From: Ochotona curzoniae
Taxonomy: Eukaryota; Chordata; Mammalia; Lagomorpha; Ochotonidae
Direction: 5' to 3'
Length of the DNA stretch: 64,000 nt
Assembly (NCBI RefSeq): GCF_017591425.1
Contig: NW_024466512.1
Coordinates: 20,637,501-20,701,500, forward strand
Below are positions 56,381 to 64,000 of the stretch, piece by piece. Position 1 is the stretch's first letter, and every line of letters begins with the position of its first letter. Below the pieces are notes generated by a model that saw only the letters and a list, made by a program, of their open reading frames with translations, did not search any database and was not told the origin of the DNA. The translations under genes and the position numbers were made by a program.

Positions 56381-59300
56381 CTGGGAAGAGATCATGAAGA
56401 GGATTACAAACACGCTGTCTGCGACAAGCAGCCAGTTATCCTGGGATCGAGTCCTATCCAGATGCCACCTCCAAGGAGGCCTTCCTGATTTTTACAACCA
56501 GGATGATTTCCAGGCCTCCGTCTACCTCCATATGCTACCGCTACTTCTCAGGCCTGACCTCCATCCTCTCTGGCTCACACTGCCATCCTTCCCACCAGAT
56601 GAGAAGGAGCCAGCAGATGTCTGGCAGACGACCACACAGCTAGCATTGAACTGCAGTACGGAGACAGCAGAGGCTGAACAAGCTGCACCTGACCGCCCCT
56701 CTCCATTCCAGGCAAGGAGCCAGGCCTCCTCTCCCTCTCCTTCCCCCATCCCAATGAGGACACACAGGGGAAGAGGTGAAGTTCAAGTTGCCAACCCCCT
56801 GGCAAACCTAAGTCAGAATCTATATCAGTTCCCTTATTGGACTTTAGAAACCAGCTACAGCTAGGGAGAGCTGCCCACTAACCCAGCTGGCAGGGACAGG
56901 AAGTCTCCTATAGATAGCACAGCTTCTCTCCAAGACAACTCTTGCTCTCCGACTCCCTGCCCCCATGGCTTCCCCTGGCCCATGGAGAGGTTTCTGTTGG
57001 TCCCTCCCCAGATGAAGAGGCCCACAGTGTAGGTTGATGGGAACCTGGCCTTGGACAAGCGCCGCCCCGGCTGCACCCTCCCTCTTCTCTCTGGACAAGC
57101 AGGCAGGCCGATCCAGCGTTCTATAAAGCAAGGGAGGCATGATGGGCTCGTACCATTCCTGGGGGAAGAGCCCACACGCCACTGGCACCATGAAGATGAG
57201 GCTGCAAAGGAAGAGAAACCAAAGTATTCGGGCACATTCCCTCCTGGCCCCTAAGCCCCCGCCCCCAGGCTCCCCAGGGAAGGAGAGCTGCCCATACCCC
57301 TGGCCTGCCCTCCCAGCTGGCCCTGTGGTCCTCCTCCTCCAATGCCTCCCCTGTTCCCAGAGTGTCAGGAAACTTCTTGGTAGGGGGACAAAACTGGAAC
57401 CCCTTCCGTCCTCCCACCCCAGCCCACACCCCATGTCCTGTGTCCCAGCAGATGAAGAAGAGAATCAAGCTGAGGGGCAGAACATGAGCTTCCACAGGTG
57501 TGTGGCAAGGCAAGGAGCGACGTGTGCATTCCTAGGCCCAGCTTGGCAGTTGCTGGCCACCCACGCTGCTGGCACACTCCGAGGAGTGGAGCCTGAGCAC
57601 CTTCTCTGAGCACCCACAAATGGCCAGGGGAGCTTGGAAGTCTGCTTTGCAGACTCAATAGGGCTGGGGTAGAGCTCGACAGTCATTATTTCTAGAAAAT
57701 TCTCAGGACCGTGGTGAGGCTGCCATGCCTCACAAGATCTGGGACTCAGACAGACCTGCCTTTGTATCCCAGTTCTGCCACCCGCGAGCTGTGTGCAACC
57801 TTGTGCAAACAGCCTCTGAGCCAGCCAGGAAAGAACAGCAGTGCCTGCTGGGCAGGGGAACGGCAGGACTCATGGGTAACACCTGGAAGGCAGCGGTCCA
57901 GGTAATGACTCAGTCAGCACCAGGCAATCTGCAGAAGCTGGGACGGGTGATGTGAGCCTATCAGAGGCCAGATCTCACCTCCAGCAGCTACCAGCAGCCA
58001 GAGCCCCTTGGGCACGTTCTGTTCTTTCTTCACCTAAGCCTGAGTTCCTTCGTTTGTGAAAGGAGATGGAAAGAGTATATATGTGTCTCTAGGGCTGACA
58101 CTGCTGAGTGAAGTGACAGAGGTGAGCCTTAACTCAAGGCCAGCCCAGGGTCAGCTCTGTGGCCTCCCGAGGTGTGATTAAAGCCAGCACCCGTCCTGTC
58201 ACTAGGCTGACAGGACGGCCCTTGTGGCTTCTTCCTCCTGCGCAGGGCTGGTGCCTGGTCCCTTCCCTATAACGCTGCTGTAGCTTAGTTGTAAGAGGGG
58301 CAGGAGACCACTGGTTCCCCCTGAATGTGTGTACACAGCCTTGCCAGCCTTCCCCAAAGATGATGCAGAGCCCTGTACATGGGCCATGGGAATTCTGAGC
58401 TTGGTCACTTCAAAAATGAGTTATGTTGTAAAACTTACTAGAGAGAGTGGGGGGAGAGGAAGAGGGGTGGGGAGAAAGAGATCTGTATCCATTGGTTCGT
58501 TCTGCCAATGTCCACAATAGCCTAGGCTGGAAGGCCTAAGCTCAACGGGAGTCTCCCACATGGGTGGCAGGGACCCAATTCCTTGAGCACACAGCACTGC
58601 CTCCCAGGGACTGCACCAGCAAGAGGCTGGAGTCAGGGGCTGGAGCAGGGTACAGAGCCCAGTACTCGGATATGGGATGTGAGCATCTTCGCCACGAGGT
58701 TAAATGCTCACGCCTAAGCCAGGCCACTCTTAAGAGCCAGGCAAGGGAGCGCACACTCTCCACTGTACAAGAAGACAGATCGTGGGTTCCCAGCCACCAC
58801 AGACCCCAAGCCATTGCCACCCAGTACTCACAAGCACCCGGCCAGCAGCACCTGCAGCGGGGCATGCAGGACCTTGACTTTCTGTACAGAAACAAGAGAG
58901 ACACATTCTGGACTTGCCTACCCCTAGGGGAACCCACACCTGCCCACCCCACCACAGAGCAGCAGGACAGAGGAACCCAGGCGGGGGGGATCCCTGGGAG
59001 CTGCTTGAAGATCATGAGGCTGGCGGCAGGGCAGGGAGGGTCAGGCGTAGGGGTGGCTGGGGCGGGGGCTCCTGGCAGGGGCACTGCAAGACAGAAAACC
59101 CACATACCTTCATGAAATGCAGTTTCTCCAGTCTTTCCATGGCAACTGGCAACAAGACTGGAAGAGAACATAGCCGCCGGGGAAGCCTGGGGGTGCCCCC
59201 CAGCCCATCCCCCCTCTCCTGGAGGCGCAACAGGAACTGACACCTCAGGAAGTCCTTGTCACGTGGGACGAGAGTGGGAGAGTGCGGAAGCATGGCCGCC

Positions 59301-62300
59301 CCCAAGCCCCAGCGCAGTGCGTGTCATGCACCCCTGGAAGCAGTTTCTCCACCCACACCGGGACGGAAGGGCTTCCCATCTTACTCATGCCAGGGGCAGC
59401 CATGGCAATCCGGGAAATCACCACCTGGCTGATGCCCACTGCCGCGGCTCTCTGAGGACAGGAGGGAGGGAGTTGTCAGAAACTACTCATCTACTGCGCC
59501 CTGGCTGCACTGCAAGGGGGGTCAGTGACAAGGTCAGGGCCAAGTATGAGCCAGCAAAGGCAATGTGAGGGACACTCACAAGACCCTCACCCACCCAGCC
59601 AGGTCTACCATGGCTTTAGGGCGAGGTCCTAACAGACCTATTGTAAACAGACAACTATAAGGTAAGATTGAAGGGCAGTCACGGAGGGGACAGAGGGGAG
59701 GTGGGTTCTGCCCCTGGGCCTGGGCCTGCTCTGCTCACTCGGAGCGGTCAGGGTCTGAGCCGGAACCCCCTTCTCCTGGGCCAGGGGAAGACGTCCACTC
59801 ACCCTGGAAAAGCCAAGCTCATTGTGGTTCTTGTCCTTCACAGAGATGCCCTGGATGAGTTCCCTAAACACAGACAGAAGGTACTGGGTGTGGGGAATGT
59901 GGTGCCAGAAGCCTGCCAGCCACGTGACTCACAGCAGCCCAAAGCCAGGGCTCCGGAGCACAGGAAGCCGCCGCCTCCCGCAGCCTGGCGCGTTGACCTT
60001 CCTTCTGCCCTCCAGTGGCAGCTATCTCAGAAGCGATCTAGGCCAGTGGTGAGAGGGAGCTGGCCCCTGGCCCAGGCTGCCTGGGTACTTCCTGGATGCA
60101 CACTCATGTGTGTGTGTGTGTGAACCGGAGCACGGCCCTTCCCCCTCCTAGGGCCTCAGTCTCCCTTGCTGCCAAGAGAGGATAATCCCAGTACCCTCTC
60201 CCTAGGATCTGGTGAGGATCAGATGCAGTGATGGCTGCAGAACAGCCAGCGGGGCCACGTGACACAACCAGCACTCCACAACAATGGCTCCCCTACTGCT
60301 ACACACAGGCCAGGTCTCGATGTACTGCACTGAGGCCAGGGTGATGGTGGCTGGGCCACGTTCACCACTGCAGCAGGCAGGGAAAGGAGACAGGATGAAA
60401 TGTACACCCATCTGGGCTTGGTGGCAGGCTTTCTGGGAGGGCTACTGGGACCCAGTCCATCACAGCCATCCCAAGCAAACGAGGGCATACCGACCCCAGG
60501 GTGGTGTTTGCCATGTCCCAGGTGCCGTTCTCAGGCCTTATGGAGGTTGCATGGCTGTAGCTTCCTACCTTCTACACCTTCTCTGATTGGGAAACAAGCA
60601 CTGGGAGACATGCATTGCTCCTCCACTTTCCTGCTGCAAAGCTTAGCACTAGCTGCCTGCAACCCGCCTGCCCTGGCTCCCTTCAAGGCATCTTGGCTCT
60701 GGGCCATCTTCAGCTGCCTGGCTCTGGTCCACTCTCCCCTCTGTAAGCCAGTGGCTCCAGGGCCTAGGACACAGGTGGAATTCACAGTTTGACCCCAATT
60801 TCACTGGAAGGGCTACTTGGTCTCCTGGGCTGCCCACTGTTAGGGGAAAGGATACCTAGGACATCACATGCCACCCCCTTCCCATCCAGGGGCAGTGTCT
60901 CAGGAGCTCAGCCAGCAGCCTCATTCCCCCAAACCATACCCTTGGCCTTGGTCCCGTGCCCTTTCCCTGCTAGCCTTGTGGCGTGCAGGGGAAAAGGGGG
61001 TCTCTGTACTCACTGCTGTCGCATCATGGGGATGTTGACACAGTTGGCAGCTGCCACAGCGGCAAAGGGCACCCAACGGCTCACCAAGGGCGGGGCTCTC
61101 TGTGAGGTATGGAGCAAGGATAACAGGAGGGGTTCAAGCTCTCGGGACACTGGAGGGGACTCAGAGACTAGAAACCATGCAAGGAAACAACACCACTGCT
61201 CCTGCACCTGGAAATCCAGTCTGCAAGGCCCAAACTTACAAAGGCCTGGGAGGGAAGGACCCAACCCAGGACAGCACCCTGACACCTTCCCCTAGACTCT
61301 GCTGCCCCCATGTGGTCACCTGGCGCACAACAGCCCTGGACCCTACCTTGGTCAATGAGTTCATGCCCACTGCAGTGGCCACAGCTGTGGTTGTCGCTGT
61401 AAAGTAGGCGAGGGCCATCTGCCTAGCGGAAGAGAGAGGTGCTTAGGAGTGAAGAGCTCTGTTTGCCAAAGTGAGGCCAAGGAAGGAGGCTTCAGGCCTG
61501 AAAACCACAGGATCTGCCCCAGCCACTTCTGGGCCCCTCTCCCCTTGACTCACAATGCCTCCACCCCCTTGGCCCTCCCAGACCTTCAACACACCCAGCT
61601 CTTCCCTGTTCCAGAGCCTGCACAGTCTGTCACAACTCCCTGCCCGGAGCCCCCTCCCCAGACTCAGTCCTTCTGTCCCTCAGCTGCCTTTCTCCTACTC
61701 TCGGTCCTGTCACCTTGTATCTGTCCGCAACAGCAGAGACCCTTGTTCCCACCAGGTCTACTGTACTTGTTTTCTTAAGAGACAATACAAACCCCCTCCA
61801 GAACGGGGACCCCGTCAGCACCCAGAGTGCGCCTAGCACCTAACAGGAAGTATTTGTGGAAAGGAGGAATGCACAGGTTCTGAATGGGTCTAGAAGCCAC
61901 TTGCCAAGTGAGCCTGACAAAACACTCCCAGACCCTCCCAGAAAGGGGTGACTTGGTCCCCTGCCAGCTCTGCAGGGCTGCTCCTAGGAAGCAGGACGAT
62001 GGACCCCGCCTGGGCCCCCTACCTGAGTGACGTGGGGCACGCGGCGTTCCTGTTGGTGTAGTTGACTAAGGCATTGAAGGACTGGTTCACCCACTGCCAG
62101 AAGATCACTGCTGGCATTGTCCTGGCAGGAAGCGAGGCCGGGAGGAAGAGGAGGATGTCGCCTCCTGCCCCTCTGGGATATCCCTCCTCCCATCTATGGC
62201 AAAAACCCTGCTGCGCAACAGACCAATTCCCCCCTGGAACCTTCTGGACGGTGTCCCAGCCATTCCAGAGACAGAAGTCTTCATCCGGTCTTCCCTGCTC

Positions 62301-63263
62301 CCCCAAGCATGACAAAAACCATTCACTGTTTGGACCCCCCAGCAGAACTGGGAGCTCCTGGCTGGGGGAGTCTAGCATGTGCCCCTTCAACACCTGGTCC
62401 AAGATGCAGCTTGATAAATGACCCATTGTGTACATGGGTGGGAGGAGGCTGGGCGCAGGGGTGCCACACAGCCAGCTGCTGAGGAAAAGGGCTTTGCTTC
62501 TATTTGGATGTTACTGATTAAACTTTTCAATTTGGTTGTGGGAGAAGCATTGTTTGAGGTGACAGACAGCCAATCTGTTGTGCACTATCATGTGAACTTG
62601 GACAAGTTTCTCAGCGTTTCACGTATGAAATGGACATGACAGAGGCACATCCGTGTCAGTCGGCTGGGGAGGTGGGGTGGGCGAGAGGTGGCAACACCTG
62701 CCAAGAACTGACACCTGACACCTGGTAAGCTCCCTGGCTGCCCCTTCTGCAGCCTGGCTCCCCCGGCCCACCTGTAGAACTGCAGCATGAAGCCGGTGAT
62801 GATCATGCCGCCAGGCACCTGGAAGGACATCCGCCCGATGACGTTCATCCTCTCCCCGGTGTCAGGGTGGAAGGCAGAGTCGTACAGTTTCTTGGCATAC
62901 AGCAGCTGCTCCACTTGGGTGCCTGGGGGCGTGGCCCCCATCCTGCCACCCGGGTAGGTAAGTATTCAATTACCACCGCCTAACCCCCGGCCAGCTGCCT
63001 CCCGCCCTTCCAGAGATCTCTGCCCATCCCTTCAGCTGCAGTGAGAGCCCCCTCCCTGGAGGATCCCATCGATGCCACCTACCACCGTGCCCCTCCTCTT
63101 CCCTGCCCACTCACCTGCTCTTCTCCACCATGACCTTGGCCCAGTCCAGCTCCTGCTCTGGCACAAAGACAGTGCGGGGGTCCGTGATGTTGAAGAAGTG
63201 TTTCACCCTTCCTAGGAACGTGCGCTGGTCCCAACGGGGTGTGTCGATATTAAAGCCGGCCAT
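56281..63263 (-). CDS. SFXN2: Sideroflexin-2, complete coding region in 11 exons
   Basis: Joined exons (minus strand): 63263-63115, 62942-62772, 62121-62023, 61422-61347, 61099-61014, 59863-59803, 59451-59385, 59157-59108, 58881-58832, 57201-57154, 56380-56281; 957 bases, 318 residues plus stop. All introns are GT-AG and every junction keeps frame. Family marks are HPDTGE (residues 75-80), NQSFNA then NYTNR (119-131), a hydrophobic [14 protein letters not shown] block (178-191) and the C-terminal VYFNKGL. Sideroflexins are multi-pass mitochondrial inner-membrane proteins; SFXN1 carries serine into mitochondria, and SFXN2 has been linked to mitochondrial iron and heme. SFXN2 is chosen over its paralogues because of near-identity to the human protein as I recall it (322 residues). 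The four-residue shortfall is at the N terminus, where the human start codon position reads AGG. The gene is followed in tandem by WBP1L. Confidence 0.97.
56440..56570 (+). repeat. L2-like fragment in the last SFXN2 intron
   Basis: GATGCCACCTCCAAGGAGGC CTTCCTGA is a common L2 motif. Confidence 0.55.
57154..57201 (-). CDS. SFXN2: SFXN2 coding exon 10 (residues 270-286)
   Basis: 48 bases; acceptor TTTGCAG. Encodes [15 protein letters not shown], the last hydrophobic span. The donor is GTACGAG, a poor match to GTRAGT, and the reading frame stays open for 102 codons into the following intron, to a stop at 56844. Confidence 0.94.
57715..57830 (+). repeat. MIR fragment in SFXN2 intron
   Basis: GATCTGGGACTCAGACAGAC and CCAGTTCTGCCACCCGCGAG match the MIR core. 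Confidence 0.72.
58440..58715 (-). repeat. Old CSINE-related element in SFXN2 intron
   Basis: TGGTTCGTTCTGCCAATGTC to CGGATATGGGATGTGAGCAT. Confidence 0.6.
58832..58881 (-). CDS. SFXN2: SFXN2 coding exon 9 (residues 254-270)
   Basis: 50 bases; acceptor TACAG, donor GTGAGTA. Encodes [16 protein letters not shown] and two bases of Phe-270. Just upstream in the same intron lies empty-looking unique sequence; an old SINE (58440-58715) lies downstream. Confidence 0.95.
59108..59157 (-). CDS. SFXN2: SFXN2 coding exon 8 (residues 237-253)
   Basis: 50 bases; acceptor TTCCAG, donor GTATGTG. Encodes [16 protein letters not shown], matching the human segment with single substitutions. Confidence 0.95.
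59385..59451 (-). CDS. SFXN2: SFXN2 coding exon 7 (residues 215-237)
   Basis: 67 bases; acceptor CCTCAG, donor GTAAGAT. Encodes [20 protein letters not shown], another likely membrane span, and ends one base into Ile-237. Confidence 0.95.
59803..59863 (-). CDS. SFXN2: SFXN2 coding exon 6 (residues 194-214)
   Basis: 61 bases; acceptor GTTTAG, donor GTGAGTGG. Encodes [20 protein letters not shown], a charged loop between membrane segments. Confidence 0.95.
60125..60245 (+). repeat. MIR 3' fragment in SFXN2 intron
   Basis: GGGCCTCAGTCTCCCTTGC, GGATAATCCCAGTACC and GTGAGGATCAGATGCA follow the MIR 3' order. Confidence 0.65.
61014..61099 (-). CDS. SFXN2: SFXN2 coding exon 5 (residues 166-194)
   Basis: 86 bases; acceptor CTCACAG, donor GTGAGTA. 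Encodes [20 protein letters not shown], a hallmark sideroflexin membrane block. It ends two bases into the Gln-194 codon. Confidence 0.96.
61347..61422 (-). CDS. SFXN2: SFXN2 coding exon 4 (residues 140-165)
   Basis: 76 bases; acceptor CGCTAG, donor GTAGGGT. Encodes a small-residue-rich [13 protein letters not shown] segment, probably membrane-embedded. Confidence 0.95.
61560..61860 (+). repeat. L2-like fragment in SFXN2 intron
   Basis: CTCCAGAACGGGGACC and GCGCCTAGCACCTAACAGGA fit the L2 3' end. Confidence 0.5.
62023..62121 (-). CDS. SFXN2: SFXN2 coding exon 3 (residues 107-140)
   Basis: 99 bases; acceptor TGCCAG, donor GTAGGGG. Encodes the family signature [18 protein letters not shown], among the best conserved parts of sideroflexins. 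Confidence 0.96.
62772..62942 (-). CDS. SFXN2: SFXN2 coding exon 2 (residues 50-107)
   Basis: 171 bases between GGCAG and donor GTGGGCC. Carries the conserved [11 protein letters not shown] motif and the first strongly hydrophobic stretch, [13 protein letters not shown], a likely first membrane segment. It starts and ends within Arg codons. Confidence 0.96.
63115..63263 (-). CDS. SFXN2: SFXN2 coding exon 1 (residues 1-50, start codon)
   Basis: Starts [16 protein letters not shown] and ends inside the Arg-50 codon (AG|G) at donor GTGAGTGGG. The ATG at 63263 has a strong context (A at -3, G at +4). The exon itself begins at 63282, after a polypyrimidine tract and CAG, so 19 bases of 5' UTR precede the ATG and the rest of the leader lies in an upstream exon not seen here. 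In-frame codons before the ATG (TTG AGG GCA AGC ACA) contain no other ATG. Confidence 0.95.
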
Positions 63264-63282
63264 TGTGCTTGCCCTCAAGGCT

Positions 63283-63609
63283 CTGGATGGAAGGGACAGA
63301 GAAAGGGGGAGGCTTCCACTTCTGCACCCCAGCTAAAAGCCTTCTCACCCCCACTGCCATGGGCTGCCTACTTCCCCAGCCAGTGGGCATCTCCTGCCAC
63401 AGCTAGGAGGAATGCCGCAGGAAATGGGCACCAAACTGAGCAGGGGGTGTCTGGAGTGCCTGCTGTTGACCAGGGCCGTGGGAGAGAGTAGGAGGAGCTT
63501 CCCAAGGCTGTCGGAGGGGAGCGCTGAGCCTAAGTGGGTACAAGAGCAACTGTACGTGCTATAGGCCCCTCCCCAGTACCAGGAGACATTGGGAAATACA
63601 GCAGGAGGG
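63283..63609. other. SFXN2 first intron, unique part
   Basis: Polypyrimidine tract next to the exon, then unique sequence. No upstream exon or promoter recognised before the window ends. Confidence 0.5.
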
Positions 63610-63905
63610 CAGTGTTGAGGCACAGCACACCAAGCTGCAGCTCGGGACGCTGACATCCCACATTTGAGCACCGGTTCACATCCTGGGCTGCTCCACTTCC
63701 GATCCAGTACCTTGCTAATGTGCCTGAGAAAACAGTGGGAGTTGGCCCTGGTGGGCCCCAGCCACCCAGGTGGGAGACCTGGACAGAGATCCTGGTTCCT
63801 GACTGCTGTAACCATTTGGGGAGTGAACCAGTAGATGGAGGATCCCTCTCTCCCCCGATCCCTCTTGCTCTACCTTTCAACTGAATAAATACATATTTTT
63901 GAAAA
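63610..63905 (+). repeat. Older CSINE in SFXN2 first intron
   Basis: GACATCCCACATTTGAGCAC CGG to TTTCAACTGAATAAATAC. Confidence 0.78.
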
Positions 63906-63937
63906 TGAGTAAGTAAAAATATTCAGAACCCATTCTT

Positions 63938-64000
63938 TAAAAAAATATTTTTTATTGGAAAGTAATATTTACAGAGAGAAGAGATAGAGAAAGTTCCTCC
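63938..64000 (-). repeat. CSINE tail cut by the window edge
   Basis: TTTTTTATTGGAAAGTAATA TTTACAGAGAG start of a minus-strand copy. Confidence 0.75.

Noticed and set aside
58542..59243. 233-residue minus-strand open frame
   Set aside because: It spans a SINE remnant, introns and SFXN2 exons 8-9 in the wrong frames; the spliced SFXN2 model explains the region.

Overview
The window is mammalian nuclear DNA, most likely from a lagomorph and probably a pika (Ochotona). It is packed with a tRNA-derived SINE of the lagomorph CSINE type: a head with pol III box B (GGTTCTAATCC), a body with a GATCCCATATGGGCGCC block, and a tail with CCAATAAAAATAAAT. The common subfamily here (GGCCTAGCGGCTAAAGTCC near the head) differs from the rabbit C repeat as I remember it, hence pika rather than rabbit; that is inference. 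I count more than 65 copies, roughly a third of the window.

Two protein-coding genes are present, both on the minus strand and in tandem, matching the order SFXN2 then WBP1L known from human 10q24. SFXN2 (right, 63.3 to 55.2 kb) has all 11 coding exons in the window. Each splice junction can be read, and together they give a 318-residue sideroflexin, a mitochondrial inner-membrane carrier. Its non-coding first exon and promoter lie beyond the right edge. About 3.5 kb downstream is the CpG-rich promoter of WBP1L with a signal-peptide first exon (51.4-51.5 kb). A second, alternative first exon lies at 24.5 kb. Both join in phase 0 to exon 2 at 5.4 kb, and the rest of WBP1L runs off the left edge. 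So about 51 kb of the window is WBP1L intron sequence.

The introns hold the SINEs, old MIR and L2 fragments, L1 3' ends (one a 5'-truncated insertion with a 14-bp target duplication), a probable solo ERV2-type LTR at 32.0-32.8 kb in the same orientation as WBP1L, a weaker LTR candidate at 53.8-54.3 kb, and three small-nuclear-RNA retro-fragments (two U6, one U2), each sitting inside or at the end of a SINE.

I see no bacterial, phage, CRISPR or defence system and no undescribed multi-gene system. The more unusual points are a shifted SFXN2 start codon, a tailless U6 fragment that looks twin-primed, two U6/U2 fragments with no poly(A), the CpG-rich sense-oriented LTR inside WBP1L, a 21-base G run, and several nested or inverted SINE arrangements. 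Human comparisons are from memory, not from a search.
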